Origin: Lysinibacillus sp. OF-1 | Lineage (GTDB): Bacteria; Bacillota; Bacilli; Bacillales_A; Planococcaceae | Direction: 5' to 3' | Length of the DNA stretch: 64,000 nt | Assembly (NCBI RefSeq): GCF_028356935.1 | Contig: NZ_CP102798.1 | Location: forward strand, 3,038,001-3,102,000 | In this document: piece after piece, positions 26,375 through 36,220 of the stretch | How positions within the stretch are numbered: the first letter of the stretch is position 1 | Layout of the letters: the number at the start of each line of letters is the position of its first letter | The notes under the pieces: generated by a model | Databases searched by the model: none | What the model saw: only the letters and a program-made list of their open reading frames with translations | Told to the model about the DNA's origin: nothing | Program-made: the position numbers and the translations under genes

Positions 26375-27387
26375 CAATATCCCTCCAGGCATCTACGTAA
26401 ATGTAAAGTAGTATACAAATCATTTTGAGTCACCTTTGAAGCAATGTATTTACCATTTAATTTCCCAAACTCCACTAAGTTGAATGTCATACCTGCATGC
26501 AAGGGGACTAACGAATATACTTTCAATGTAACAGTGGTAGCCTCCCTATTTTTTTCTCGAAGCTTTTTCTTAGCTATTCGCAAAGCCTCTGCTTGCGATT
26601 TCACCTCTTGCTTCACATTTAATACGCGTCCAGTTTTAGGTGGGTTTTTAGGTGTAAATGTAGCCGAAGTGGTTTTCTTCTTTACTGTATGGGTCACTTT
26701 GCAAGCTTTATATGTGTCCGTTAATGTATTTGTAAAGCTGCGCTCAATCACTTTAATTATGTCAGTTTCTTTACTTTTACGCCTAATATAGTACTTAGCT
26801 TCTTGTTTCTCATAATCCTGTTCATTCAAAACGACAATACTGTTATTAGCGATTTTTAAACAAAGTCCTTCATCTTTACACAGGCGGTAAATAAAAGCCA
26901 AATCAGTTTCGTTATCCTGTTCAAAACGATCTTTTGTAGGGTTTTCTGATGATTGCCATACAAGCTTCATACCATTTCTATTTGCAACCTCATTAAATAC
27001 ACTTTTTAGTTTTGCTTTTTCCCAAGCTTTACTCTTATGCTCTCCACGTAAACTCGACTTCTCGGACGTGGCCAAAGCCATGATGGTTATGGTTGATTCA
27101 TTTCCGCTAATCGTATCTACTTCAAACTTTCCGATTTTCTGTTTAAACGAATCCCCTTCCCAATTCAGTTTCTCAATTTCAGCTTGAATAAGAGATCCTT
27201 TTGACGGAAACCATTCTCCTAGCCACAAGGCTTCTGTATCCTCTAGTTCAATATTCAAATCATCAATCTCTCCTGATAAATTATCCGTATATGTCCAAGA
27301 AATTAGGTGTTTACTTAACGTTTCATTGATATTTTGATGGTTGTAAAGAATATTGAGCCGTGTACTTTTAGCAAGCTTTACATTCAT
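26374..27387 (-). CDS. Tail hub protein D, P2 gpD/VgrG-like
   Basis: 337-aa phage late control D family protein, part of the central hub of contractile tails. Typical segments are KSVFNEVANRNGMKLVW and ETDLAFIYRLCKDEGLCLKI around residues 125-185. It overlaps the gpX gene. Confidence 0.9.
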   Translation of the reverse strand: MNVKLAKSTRLNILYNHQNINETLSKHLISWTYTDNLSGEIDDLNIELEDTEALWLGEWFPSKGSLIQAEIEKLNWEGDSFKQKIGKFEVDTISGNESTITIMALATSEKSSLRGEHKSKAWEKAKLKSVFNEVANRNGMKLVWQSSENPTKDRFEQDNETDLAFIYRLCKDEGLCLKIANNSIVVLNEQDYEKQEAKYYIRRKSKETDIIKVIERSFTNTLTDTYKACKVTHTVKKKTTSATFTPKNPPKTGRVLNVKQEVKSQAEALRIAKKKLREKNREATTVTLKVYSLVPLHAGMTFNLVEFGKLNGKYIASKVTQNDLYTTLHLRRCLEGY

Positions 27388-27599
27388 AGTTCATCATCCT
27401 CCCCTAACCACTCTGGCCGTTCTGTCACATCTTCAAGCAGAACATCAGGAACGTTCAACACAACCCCACCATTAAAAATCAATGTGTCTTTGAATTGAGG
27501 ATTTGCATCAAACAAAAGAGGAAGCAAATATTCGCTTCCCCACAATTTGTATGCTATTAAATCCCACGTTTCGCCTTGGGTAGTTTCGTAACTATTCAT
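27384..27599 (-). CDS. Tail protein X, P2 gpX-like LysM protein
   Basis: 71-aa LysM-type protein starting MNSYETTQGETWDLIAYKLW. The start is set by GGAGG 7 nt upstream and overlaps the tape-measure stop by 8 nt. gpX is a baseplate or tail-tip component in P2. Confidence 0.9.
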   Translation of the reverse strand: MNSYETTQGETWDLIAYKLWGSEYLLPLLFDANPQFKDTLIFNGGVVLNVPDVLLEDVTERPEWLGEDDEL

Positions 27600-30591
27600 A
27601 TTGCGTCCTCCTAGATGTGCCACCAGGTACTGGCGCGTTCTTAATACGTGAAGCTAGATTATTTAATTCAGCAATCACATTTTGAGTAGCCGTTTGAATA
27701 CCTTGCATACTACCAAACAATCCAGTGGCGTTCGCGATAACGGATGCTAGCGTGGACATGTTAGTAGTTGATTGATCAGTAGCTGTTTTCAACGAATAAA
27801 ACGATGTAACAAATGAGGTACTAACTTGACCAGTGTGCATTGTCAAATTGCCCATGTTAGCAGCTGTAATACTCGCACTAGTTTGTAAAGATGTGAAAGA
27901 GCTTCCCACCGTTGTACTAGCTTGTCCAATCCCTGTTGCTAGCTGTGACATGTTTTGATCGACTAGTTTCGCATTGATTGATATGGCTGTGACAGCTGTA
28001 CTTGTAGTATCAAACGTAGTCGCTAATTTAGTAGCAGATGTATTTAAAGCCGTGGTATCAAGACCTTTTGTAGCATCAGCACTTGTACTTGGTGCCTTAC
28101 TTGGTGTCGGTTCAGATTTACTTACAGCTGTAGTTTTAGGTTCACTACTACCTCTCACTGTATCTACTGCTTTGCCTCCAAACCATCTACCGCCTACATA
28201 TCCAACAGCTCCACCTAACAAACCACCTATAGCTGTACCAACACCTGGTGCAATGGCCGTTCCAATAGCAGCACCTAATTTAGCGCCACCTAGACCGCCC
28301 GCTAGACCTCCAGCCGTTTCCCCTGTCGCCTTTACTTTGTCATTGGATTTATAAATGCTATACGCATCCATAGCAAGGCTCAGCGGCAACATAGCTCTAC
28401 CGCCCGCCTTACTTATCTTACTCCACGTACCACCTGTCCTAGGAGTAGCCGCAACAGGCGTAGGTGGTGTTGGTGGTGTCGAAGTTGATCTATATGGTGT
28501 GACAGTTCCTGATCTACTCGGACCTACATTACCACCGCGAGAGGGCGCTGGACTCGCTGTTGCTGTTGTCGGTGCTGTTCCACTGCCATACGGTGTAATC
28601 GTACCCGTTCTACTTGGCCCCACACTACCGTTAGGAGATGGTGTTTGACTTGCTGTCGCTGTTGTTGGTGTTGTTGGTGTTGTACCACCACCATATGGCG
28701 TAATCGTGCCTGTTTGACTCGGCCCAATACTACCACCATTACTTCCTGAATTGGATGGTGCCGGACTTGCCGTCGCTGTAGATCGTGCGTTTGTATCTGT
28801 AGACGGTGAACGATTTGCTGAACGTCTAGATTTATACAAATCTTTACCCCATCTACCCGCACCAATTGCCCCTTTAACAAGTGTTCCTCCACCCATCATC
28901 CAAGCTGCTGCACCTAGCCCTAGTGCTCCGCTAAAATTACCATCAAGAGCACTCGAAACCGCCCCATTTGCCGCTCCAGTTAGCCCTGCAATCCACGCCT
29001 TTCCTGCAATTGTTCCCAATTGCGTAAAAATCCGCCCCATTGCCTCGCCACCTGAACCAGATAACCAAGATTCTACTTTCTCAATGGCTGTATTTAACAT
29101 GTACTCTACTTTTTCGCCCACATCCATATTACTAAACAACTCATACTTTTGAAGTTCTTTGTTATATTGATTTATAGCTTTTTGGGCATCTGCAGGGTCC
29201 ATGTTTGGTTCTATTTTTGGTTTAATTGGTTTCGCATGAAATGGTGCGGTAATATCGCTTAGAACTTTTGCAGTTGCTTTACCAGCCTTTTCGATTCCTC
29301 CCATATTATTTTCAATCAATGAGGCAATACCATCGAACGTTTCCTTTAATACATCTAAAGATGGAGTAGCAAATGCAATTTGAGCAGATTCAAGCGCACC
29401 AAACATTTGCTCCTTGGCACCTGCATAGTTGTCTTTCATGATCTCAGCTGTTTTTGCTGCAGCACCACCACTATTTTCAAGTGCTTTTGTCATGTCATTA
29501 AGCTTTGCTGGACCAGATGCAAATAAACTGATCATGGCCGTCGCCGCTTCTGTACCAAAGATAGTGGAAGCATATTGGACCTTTTGAGTATCCGAAAGCT
29601 TTGCTGTAGCCTTTTCCCAATCCTTTGATAATTGAGTTAAACTTTTAAATTTCTTATTGGAATCGACTGCTGAAATATTTAGCGCCTTTAACGCTTTTTC
29701 TGCTTCCTTAGGAGGACTAGAAAGACGAACTAAAGACATTCGCAGTGCTGTCCCCGCTTGTTCACCCGCGAGTCCCTTATCAACTAACATACCTGTGGCA
29801 GCTGCTAATTCTTCAAGCTTAATCCCTAAAGTATTTGCTACTGGTGCAGCATATTTAAAAGAGTAACCTAAATCACCAACGCCAGCAGCCGTTTTATTAG
29901 CACTCATGGCCATAACATCCGCAACGCGACTAGCCTCGGATGCTTCCATGCCATACGCATTAATAGCTGATGTAACTACATCTGATACAAGTGTTAAATC
30001 TTCCCCACTCGCTTCTGTAGCAGCTATCAGCCCTGGCATAGCAGCAATGATTTTATTTGCGTCAAAACCCTTGGCACCAAGTTCATCCATAGCGACTGCT
30101 ACCTGTGATGCAGATAAGCTTGAGCTAGCTCCCAATTTCAAAGCTTCATCATTTAAAGCTTTCATTTCCGCTCGCGTAGCTTCTGTTTTTGCACCTACTT
30201 TAGCCATTTGAGCTTCGAAATCAGACGCTGTGTTTAATGATGATGCAGCAACAGCTGTGGCGGCGAAAGCTGAACCAACAGCTGCGCCTCCTGCAACCAT
30301 TTTTGCTGTATTCATGCCATTGTTAAATGTACTCTTTAAAGCCGTAATACGCCTTTGGCTATTTTCGAGTTGCCTTAATTCACGAGACAGCCTAGCCGTG
30401 CTCTCAGCATACTGTGATTGGTGAATAGTCCCTTGCCTAAAATCACGACCTAAACGATTCATTTCTTGTTGTACAGCTCTCGCTCTACTACTTAAATCGT
30501 TTAATCTGGTTGTAGCACCTCTAAAAGATGAAGTTAAAGAGCTTCCAATAGCACCGTTTATTTGAACTGTAGTTTCAAATGTTCTCGACAC
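27592..30591 (-). CDS. Tail tape measure protein
   Basis: 999 aa, the longest gene. The N-terminal coiled coil (about 20-85) leads to a TP901-type core (about 100-440) with DGIASLIENN near its end, then a Gly/Ala-rich hydrophobic segment (about 735-800) with GLAGGLGGAKLGAAIGTA. Between about 600 and 720 lie three imperfect 30-35-residue Pro/Thr/Ser repeats. It starts with GTG, overlapping the E' stop (TAGTG). It sets tail length. Confidence 0.92.
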   Translation of the reverse strand: MSRTFETTVQINGAIGSSLTSSFRGATTRLNDLSSRARAVQQEMNRLGRDFRQGTIHQSQYAESTARLSRELRQLENSQRRITALKSTFNNGMNTAKMVAGGAAVGSAFAATAVAASSLNTASDFEAQMAKVGAKTEATRAEMKALNDEALKLGASSSLSASQVAVAMDELGAKGFDANKIIAAMPGLIAATEASGEDLTLVSDVVTSAINAYGMEASEASRVADVMAMSANKTAAGVGDLGYSFKYAAPVANTLGIKLEELAAATGMLVDKGLAGEQAGTALRMSLVRLSSPPKEAEKALKALNISAVDSNKKFKSLTQLSKDWEKATAKLSDTQKVQYASTIFGTEAATAMISLFASGPAKLNDMTKALENSGGAAAKTAEIMKDNYAGAKEQMFGALESAQIAFATPSLDVLKETFDGIASLIENNMGGIEKAGKATAKVLSDITAPFHAKPIKPKIEPNMDPADAQKAINQYNKELQKYELFSNMDVGEKVEYMLNTAIEKVESWLSGSGGEAMGRIFTQLGTIAGKAWIAGLTGAANGAVSSALDGNFSGALGLGAAAWMMGGGTLVKGAIGAGRWGKDLYKSRRSANRSPSTDTNARSTATASPAPSNSGSNGGSIGPSQTGTITPYGGGTTPTTPTTATASQTPSPNGSVGPSRTGTITPYGSGTAPTTATASPAPSRGGNVGPSRSGTVTPYRSTSTPPTPPTPVAATPRTGGTWSKISKAGGRAMLPLSLAMDAYSIYKSNDKVKATGETAGGLAGGLGGAKLGAAIGTAIAPGVGTAIGGLLGGAVGYVGGRWFGGKAVDTVRGSSEPKTTAVSKSEPTPSKAPSTSADATKGLDTTALNTSATKLATTFDTTSTAVTAISINAKLVDQNMSQLATGIGQASTTVGSSFTSLQTSASITAANMGNLTMHTGQVSTSFVTSFYSLKTATDQSTTNMSTLASVIANATGLFGSMQGIQTATQNVIAELNNLASRIKNAPVPGGTSRRTQYE
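28440..28795 (-). repeat. Three imperfect repeats inside the tape measure gene
   Basis: Each repeat encodes a version of GPSxTGTITPYGxGTxPTT followed by ATASxxPS, with DNA identity high enough to suggest slippage or duplication. Confidence 0.8.
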
Positions 30592-31141
30592 TAACTATCA
30601 GCTCCTTCCAATTCGCCAAATGCCTCTAACCAGGCATTCAACTCACCTACACTTTGTTTCACCCAAAATTCCATGCTACCAGGAACACTTCTACCTAATT
30701 GTATAAATAGTTTTCTATACTCCTTAGCGACATCGCCACCTACCACTGAATGAAAAAATTTCTTGTTCGGAAGGACACCTCTAAATAATCAGCTCCATGT
30801 AATTTCTGTAGATCATCCTCAATGATTCCTGATGCTCTAGACATCAGTTTCAAAAGCACTGTTTGATTCCATAAATCGTCAAAACTTGTACCTTGTGACC
30901 TTAACTCTGCATCAATTTTGAGAATTTGACTTCCTGTCATACTAGTGAAATCCAACTTCACTTCATTTAAAAGCGCCCCATCGATTTCGACAGGACGCTT
31001 AATTGGTATTGTAATGATTTCTGGATTTTCATATTTTGCTTTCACTTCGCTTACTGGAATAACTGCCTTTTCTTCTACACTTTCATTTTCCTGTTTTTGA
31101 ACAAGTACTTGTTCTTCAGCATTTTGTTTTTCGATTTTCAT
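30591..31141 (-). CDS. Tail assembly protein E-E' made by programmed -1 frameshift
   Basis: The E frame (133 aa) ends with the codons AGA AAT TTT TTC ATT CAG TGG TAG. The slippery heptamer T_TTT_TTC lies at 30758-30752. A -1 shift there replaces the last three residues by 53 others (HSVVGGDVAKEYRKLF ... FGELEGADS) and ends at the TAG at 30591, giving about 183 aa. P2 makes gpE+E' the same way as a tail chaperone, and the position just before the tape measure matches. Confidence 0.85.
30740..31141 (-). CDS. Tail assembly protein E (unshifted product)
   Basis: 133-aa P2 gpE-type tail assembly chaperone with an acidic Lys/Glu-rich N-terminus (1-40) and the core LLNEVKLDFTSMTGSQILKI. The stop is TAG at 30740. 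A fraction of ribosomes should shift into the E' frame. Confidence 0.88.
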   Translation of the reverse strand: MKIEKQNAEEQVLVQKQENESVEEKAVIPVSEVKAKYENPEIITIPIKRPVEIDGALLNEVKLDFTSMTGSQILKIDAELRSQGTSFDDLWNQTVLLKLMSRASGIIEDDLQKLHGADYLEVSFRTRNFFIQW

Positions 31142-31168
31142 TAGTAATCTCCCCTATCAATATCATTT

Positions 31169-31690
31169 TTACATTCCTAATGCAGCACGTAATTTCTCCA
31201 TATAATCAACATCACCGACACGGTAAATATAATTCAATTTATCAATTTCAATTAAAGTTTTGCCGTTATATTCCATCTTAATATATAAAACTTCAATTTC
31301 TGATGATCCTTCGTAAGGTGAACCTTTCGCAATCTTTCCTAAGTCATTATTCATTGGAATCCCACGTATAACGATACGGTTAACACCAAATTCATGTTTC
31401 CCTTTTGCCCCTTCTAATTCTTGGTTTGCTACTCGGAAATCAACTTTTATTACTTCTGGTTTTAAAAATTCTATTAGCTCATCATTAATTACTCGCCAGT
31501 TAATAGTAGCTTTCATTGATTCTAAGTGACTGAAGTTTGGAGCATCATATTCCCCCATAAGCCCACCGCCACTTACAGTTTCAGTTTTAGGATTTAATGA
31601 TGGTAATTGTAAATCTGATACTCCCTTTAGTTCAGGACTGCCATTTACGTATACTCTAAAATCATTAACTTTTTCAGGTATTCTAGCCAT
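31169..31690 (-). CDS. Major tail tube protein, P2 FII family
   Basis: 173-aa tube protein (MARIPEKVNDFRVYVNGSPE; LPSLNPKTETVSGGGLMGEY). It polymerises into the inner tube of the contractile tail. It follows the sheath gene. Confidence 0.93.
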   Translation of the reverse strand: MARIPEKVNDFRVYVNGSPELKGVSDLQLPSLNPKTETVSGGGLMGEYDAPNFSHLESMKATINWRVINDELIEFLKPEVIKVDFRVANQELEGAKGKHEFGVNRIVIRGIPMNNDLGKIAKGSPYEGSSEIEVLYIKMEYNGKTLIEIDKLNYIYRVGDVDYMEKLRAALGM

Positions 31691-31708
31691 TAATATTTCC
31701 CCCTTTCC

Positions 31709-33139
31709 TTAGTTAAAAATGGTGTCATAGTATGACGTATCCACTTGTAAAATGTTTTCGATTACTTGGGCTGGAGTTGGTTCAGCAACATAATAACGGA
31801 AAACCACTTTACCATTTAGTAATTGTTCATTTGGATTATCTTCTGCGCGGGCTTCTACTCTTCCACCAATAATTGCTCCGTCACCTTGTAACCCATTCAT
31901 CCACATGTTCATTTCGTCTACAATCTCATCAATCAAACGTCTGCGGATTGGGCCATCTACTTTCTCCCAAGTTTTTAGCACAATCGAGTTACCAATGAAA
32001 TTATGCATTATACGTGTTGCGTGGAATTTGTCTTTCACGTCAGTTACATCTGGATAAGCTGCTGTGTAATTTCCCCAGGTTACAAATCCATTCACGAAAT
32101 TTAATGCTGTTACAATCCCTTGATCATTTAAAATCTCTGCCTGATTCGGTTCTAACTCAACCTCTTCATAATTGTTTCCTTTTTTGATAACAATCTTATC
32201 AATCGGAATAGGTTTATTTGAGGCAGATTCATAGGGATAGTTGTTGTTTATCAAGCAAACTTTTAAGACGTTACAAGCTAATAAAGTTGATAAGTGATAC
32301 ACCTTGTCCTTCCTCATACCAAGTGGCCAACAAACTGCTTCGTTTTTACCTGTGTAGCTATTATCATTTTTCCATTCGAACACATCTGTGAACACTGCAG
32401 TTTGCGTTGTATCAACATCTGTTAGGGCTACTGCTTTAAAGTACGTATTAATCGAAGTTGCTTTTGCTCTCATAACTGCAGCTACTTCTGGATCTGATGA
32501 AAACTTAGGTGCAAGTAATAGACTTGGGACTGATCGCAAACGCGGAAATACTTTATTAACACATTCCAAACCAGACGCTTTACCTGTTGCAATGTCATAA
32601 CCACCAATTAGATGTTCTTTTGTAACAAGTGAAGGATCTACCACATCATATTCAGCAATTACAGCTGTTTGAGTTGTTAAAAATGCAATCATTAAAAGTC
32701 CATCTTCATTAAAAGTAGCAATGTAATCTTCATCCTCTTTTAAAGTAACACTATCTACAATCAACTTTAGTGATTTTTTCAGAATCCCTTCACTTTTCAA
32801 TGTTGCTTTTTGATTTTCAATCGTTACAACTTCTTGTGTAACACTCTTTTTATGCACCGCAGGGTCTAATACGTTCACAAAGACAAATGGGCCTACGCCA
32901 AATTCCACGAATGCTGCGTCTGCTACTTCACATAAATCATAGTTTTCCCAGTCTTTCGAGTAGCCAAAATTCTTTTTAAAATCTGTCAAAGAGGTGCATT
33001 TGATAGGTCTATTCACATTGTCAATGCCCTCAGTTAAATTAATAGGTGCTGTACCAAACACAACTGGTACAATACTTGATACTACAGAAGGTGTACCAGG
33101 GCTTGTTGGCATTTCGTACACGCGTGAACCATGCGGCAT
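31709..33139 (-). CDS. Tail sheath protein, P2 FI family
   Basis: 476-aa contractile sheath subunit. The C-terminal part has the conserved insert RIMHNFIGNSIVLKTWEKVD and GGRVEARAEDNPNEQLLNGK with FRYYVAEPTPAQ. Presence of the sheath marks the phage as a myovirus. Confidence 0.95.
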   Translation of the reverse strand: MPHGSRVYEMPTSPGTPSVVSSIVPVVFGTAPINLTEGIDNVNRPIKCTSLTDFKKNFGYSKDWENYDLCEVADAAFVEFGVGPFVFVNVLDPAVHKKSVTQEVVTIENQKATLKSEGILKKSLKLIVDSVTLKEDEDYIATFNEDGLLMIAFLTTQTAVIAEYDVVDPSLVTKEHLIGGYDIATGKASGLECVNKVFPRLRSVPSLLLAPKFSSDPEVAAVMRAKATSINTYFKAVALTDVDTTQTAVFTDVFEWKNDNSYTGKNEAVCWPLGMRKDKVYHLSTLLACNVLKVCLINNNYPYESASNKPIPIDKIVIKKGNNYEEVELEPNQAEILNDQGIVTALNFVNGFVTWGNYTAAYPDVTDVKDKFHATRIMHNFIGNSIVLKTWEKVDGPIRRRLIDEIVDEMNMWMNGLQGDGAIIGGRVEARAEDNPNEQLLNGKVVFRYYVAEPTPAQVIENILQVDTSYYDTIFN

Positions 33140-33140
33140 A

Positions 33141-33446
33141 TTACTTCACTCCCTTAAAATATTCGATTACCTTGTTATAAAACATTGATTCTACTGTACT
33201 AGAATCATTTAAACGCATTTGAACCATGTTCAATTCTTGAATAGGCACAAACAATTGTTTAAATGCAGTGCATTTTTCTATATGTTCCTCTAAATTTTTA
33301 GGGTAGCCGCCTTTAAAAACAGAAAAACGTTGTACCCCTTTAACCTGTGGGCCAACGTAAATTAATTGTTTTTGCTGTTCTTTTGTCTTTTTAATAGCAT
33401 CCCCTACCTTCTCTGGTGATGCTTTTTCAGATACTTTAATCGTCAT
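33141..33446 (-). CDS. Unknown neck/tail protein between connector and sheath genes
   Basis: 101-aa basic protein (KKTKEQQKQLIYVGPQVKGV; EHIEKCTAFKQLF). The family is not recognised; small proteins of this kind lie in front of the sheath gene in related Firmicute myophages. It overlaps the upstream gene by 11 nt. Confidence 0.65.
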   Translation of the reverse strand: MTIKVSEKASPEKVGDAIKKTKEQQKQLIYVGPQVKGVQRFSVFKGGYPKNLEEHIEKCTAFKQLFVPIQELNMVQMRLNDSSTVESMFYNKVIEYFKGVK

Positions 33447-33921
33447 CTAACACACTCCATTCCCAAGCTACCTGTGGTAAGTTAAACTGCACTTCCATGA
33501 CACCATGCCACATCGGTTTCATTTGTTCCTCAAATAATGCCATGCTTATTGTGCCTGTTATGGATGCAGCTCCAACTACTCGCTTTTTTCCCAATGATAT
33601 TTTAATTCTGTTCATGACATTTAATGTGTCACGCCAACCATGTTGCTCATCTCTGCTATATGTTCCAATTACTAACTTTAGTGTTGTCACATTTTCTTTA
33701 TGTTGTTGGTCCTCTTCCCCTAAATAACGAACTATAACAAAAGGATAGTCCTCCTGCTCTGTTTCATCTCCTCTTCGAGAAGAGTTCTTTTTAGGTGGTA
33801 AATAACCATCATACACAGTTGGGGCTTTTTCTATATTTTCATCTTTTGTAGGTAATCGCATTTCTTTTAATGCCTCATTCAGAAAATCTACAAGATCATC
33901 AATTAGAGTAGTATTTAACAT
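33436..33921 (-). CDS. Tail terminator/completion-like protein
   Basis: 161-aa protein with N-terminal LIDDLVDFLNEALKEM and YPFVIVRYLGEED, the pattern of phage tail-completion proteins encoded between the gpZ-like and sheath genes. The start is the second ATG (TGATG overlap with the upstream gene). Confidence 0.65.
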   Translation of the reverse strand: MLNTTLIDDLVDFLNEALKEMRLPTKDENIEKAPTVYDGYLPPKKNSSRRGDETEQEDYPFVIVRYLGEEDQQHKENVTTLKLVIGTYSRDEQHGWRDTLNVMNRIKISLGKKRVVGAASITGTISMALFEEQMKPMWHGVMEVQFNLPQVAWEWSVLDDD

Positions 33922-34472
33922 CATGCTCCTCCTCTTAACAGTCGATCTAAACCATGCTCTATTCGATTGTTAAGGACTGTTTGGCCGCGATCAATAATAT
34001 CTTCAATAAGTACATCTTTCCCCATCATTTGCGCTATGGAAGGTCCATATCTACCCTGTATAGGAAGGCGACTTCTTCCTACACGAGTAAATACGTTTAC
34101 ATGTCCATTTCCAGTTCTTGTAACAAACCCATTGTCAATTTTCTTTCTCGAACCTTGCCTTAAAACACGCGCTGTTACCTGGTCATTTTTTGGAGAAGAA
34201 GGTCTTACATCGAATTTCATAATGGGTGTTACCGGACCACTTGCTCGTATTTGAGCCGAAAGACTGTTAGCAGTTGCTTTCCGAATTTTAATTCGTTTCT
34301 TAACATCCTCAGCTTTAACAATATAATACTTACGGATTGCTACACTACTACGAGTTCTTACTGCCGTTGCTGAACGATTGATAGCACGCCAGAGTACGAT
34401 TTTAGCTTCTCGTGGCGTGTTTTCAAATAACCGTTCAATTCTTTCAACGTTTTCAAGTCTTATTTGGATCAT
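33921..34472 (-). CDS. Minor tail protein Z-like (lambda gpZ family)
   Basis: 183-aa basic protein (RAINRSATAVRTRSSVAIRK near residue 30; IEHGLDRLLRGG at the end), typical of the prophage minor tail protein Z family. It probably acts at the head-tail interface. Confidence 0.78.
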   Translation of the reverse strand: MIQIRLENVERIERLFENTPREAKIVLWRAINRSATAVRTRSSVAIRKYYIVKAEDVKKRIKIRKATANSLSAQIRASGPVTPIMKFDVRPSSPKNDQVTARVLRQGSRKKIDNGFVTRTGNGHVNVFTRVGRSRLPIQGRYGPSIAQMMGKDVLIEDIIDRGQTVLNNRIEHGLDRLLRGGA

Positions 34473-34484
34473 TAAATCTACCCC

Positions 34485-34817
34485 CTAACTTTCGTGGGCT
34501 GACAGAACAATTTTAATAACTCCATTCTGATCTTTTGCTTCTTCAACATAATAGCCTTGGCCATCTAAAATTAATTCACTATCAACTTTAGGGATATAAA
34601 AATCACTACTTTTAACGTAAACAGTTTTATAAACCTTAAATATTTCTTGCGAAGCATCTAATTGATCACGTCCAAAGCCTCTTAAATCTTCTAAACTGCT
34701 GTCTACAACTATTAAATCTAAATTTTGGCCATCTAATTCATGTTCATCGGCCATTTCATCGACATTAAAAAAAACGTCCAAATCCTCCAAAATGAAGTCT
34801 TTAAACGTCTTATTCAT
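34485..34817 (-). CDS. Head-tail attachment protein (lambda gpFII-like)
   Basis: 110-aa protein starting MNKTFKDFILEDLDVFFN with DEMADEHELDGQNL, the hallmark of the phage attachment/FII family. The start was chosen by GAGG 9 nt upstream. It overlaps the preceding gene by 8 nt. Confidence 0.75.
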   Translation of the reverse strand: MNKTFKDFILEDLDVFFNVDEMADEHELDGQNLDLIVVDSSLEDLRGFGRDQLDASQEIFKVYKTVYVKSSDFYIPKVDSELILDGQGYYVEEAKDQNGVIKIVLSAHES

Positions 34818-35175
34818 CGTGATCATCCTCTAATAACAAATCAGCTTTCCCTTGTCTAATGACAGCTTCGATAATATCATCTTTACGTGTTAAACCCGTT
34901 AAATCAACACCTACTTCTTTCGCTTCGCGTTTCAATCCTTCAGCATTATATTCATCATCAAGTGCAGAACGGAATTCTTCAAATACATCTGGCGGAATCA
35001 CTTTGACATCATTGGCCACTTGTTGCTTTTTTAATTCCTCTTCAGGTGAAATGACATATTCAGCAGACTTCAAACGGACTAAACGGTTTTCTTCGGATTC
35101 TGTTAACCCTTCTATAATGTCACCCTTTTTATACGTGACATTGTTGTGTCGAATAGCTTGCTTTGCTCTAATCAT
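34810..35175 (-). CDS. Head completion/packaging protein
   Basis: 121-aa protein. N-terminal MIRAKQAIRHNNVTYKKGDII forms a small beta domain and the C-terminus has a helical DNA-binding-like segment (LTRKDDIIEAVIRQ). Such proteins follow the capsid gene in lambda-type head clusters. Exact role inferred from position. Confidence 0.65.
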   Translation of the reverse strand: MIRAKQAIRHNNVTYKKGDIIEGLTESEENRLVRLKSAEYVISPEEELKKQQVANDVKVIPPDVFEEFRSALDDEYNAEGLKREAKEVGVDLTGLTRKDDIIEAVIRQGKADLLLEDDHDE

Positions 35176-35188
35176 GTACTATCCCTCC

Positions 35189-36217
35189 TTAAAGGACTTT
35201 CGCAACAAACCAACTATTAATTTCTTTTGGAATTGGTAGTGGTTTTGAGCTTAGTTGTAACATTTTACGATCAGGATTCTTCTCAACCCACGTATCAGGC
35301 ACACGTTCTGTTTCGTATGTTGTAAAATTATCTTTATCTTTAATAATTGTAATGGCCGCATATGCCATAGAGAAATCAGCTTCAGATGAAAGTAAAGCTA
35401 GTGAACCAGCTGGCACTAAAGGCTCTGCTTTTTTCGTCTCTTCATTGAAATAATGAGCGTTATAAGAATATAAATATCCCACTTCCGAAAGATAGCCAAT
35501 GTATGTGGCACCTGAAGGCAACTCATTAATGGCAATTTGGCCAATAGTAACATTACGGATATTTAAAAGCTTTAAGATTTCCTCATCTTTCAATAGCACA
35601 TCTGCTACATCACTTGCCATAATCACATGGTCTGTATTCACAAATCCTGTTTCTTGTACAGTTTTGCGCCAACGTTTTAAATCGTCCAATTTAGTCGAAG
35701 TTCCTGCAGACCATAAATTTGCACCTGACAACGTTTCGCGATTGGTATGGCCAAATGAAATTAATTTTTCGATACCATCACCTTTTACATCAATTTCTCC
35801 ATTGAAAATTGCTTGTGCACACATTAATTCTTCACGGCGTGTAACCATTTGGTCTAAGTCCTCTAGATCATCCAGTAACTTTCTAGCAGCTCGTTGATCT
35901 GGCGTTTGTGAAGAATAAAGGTTTTCTCCCATAGAACGCTTTTGTATGTCAGCTGCTGTTGTCACTTTAAGAGGTGCAACAAGAGGAGGAGAAAATGTTT
36001 CTGTACGATACCCACTATTTTCAACAACCTTACCACCAATTTTTTCACTTACATATGGTGCGACTTTCAAGCCCCCAATTTTAATATCTACATCGACCTT
36101 TGCAGTAGTCGAAAATTCTTTATGTTCGAAAAACTTATCACGTAAAAACGTGGTAGCTTTCGGCATGCGATTAACAAACTTTAACATTGTGCGTGGTTCA
36201 AATAAATCTACTGCCAT
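35189..36217 (-). CDS. Major capsid protein, lambda gpE family
   Basis: 342-aa HK97-fold capsid protein of the gpE type: PKATTFLRDKFF near the N-terminus, KIGGLKVAPYVSEKIGGKVV, and VPDTWVEKNPDRKMLQLSSK near the C-terminus. It is adjacent to the gpD-like decoration protein. Confidence 0.94.
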   Translation of the reverse strand: MAVDLFEPRTMLKFVNRMPKATTFLRDKFFEHKEFSTTAKVDVDIKIGGLKVAPYVSEKIGGKVVENSGYRTETFSPPLVAPLKVTTAADIQKRSMGENLYSSQTPDQRAARKLLDDLEDLDQMVTRREELMCAQAIFNGEIDVKGDGIEKLISFGHTNRETLSGANLWSAGTSTKLDDLKRWRKTVQETGFVNTDHVIMASDVADVLLKDEEILKLLNIRNVTIGQIAINELPSGATYIGYLSEVGYLYSYNAHYFNEETKKAEPLVPAGSLALLSSEADFSMAYAAITIIKDKDNFTTYETERVPDTWVEKNPDRKMLQLSSKPLPIPKEINSWFVAKVL

Positions 36218-36220
36218 GGA

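Noticed and set aside
28524..28892. Gln/Val/His-rich frame overlapping the tape measure gene on the same strand
   Set aside because: It is a frame-shifted reading of the Pro/Thr repeat region; repeats give open frames without coding meaning.
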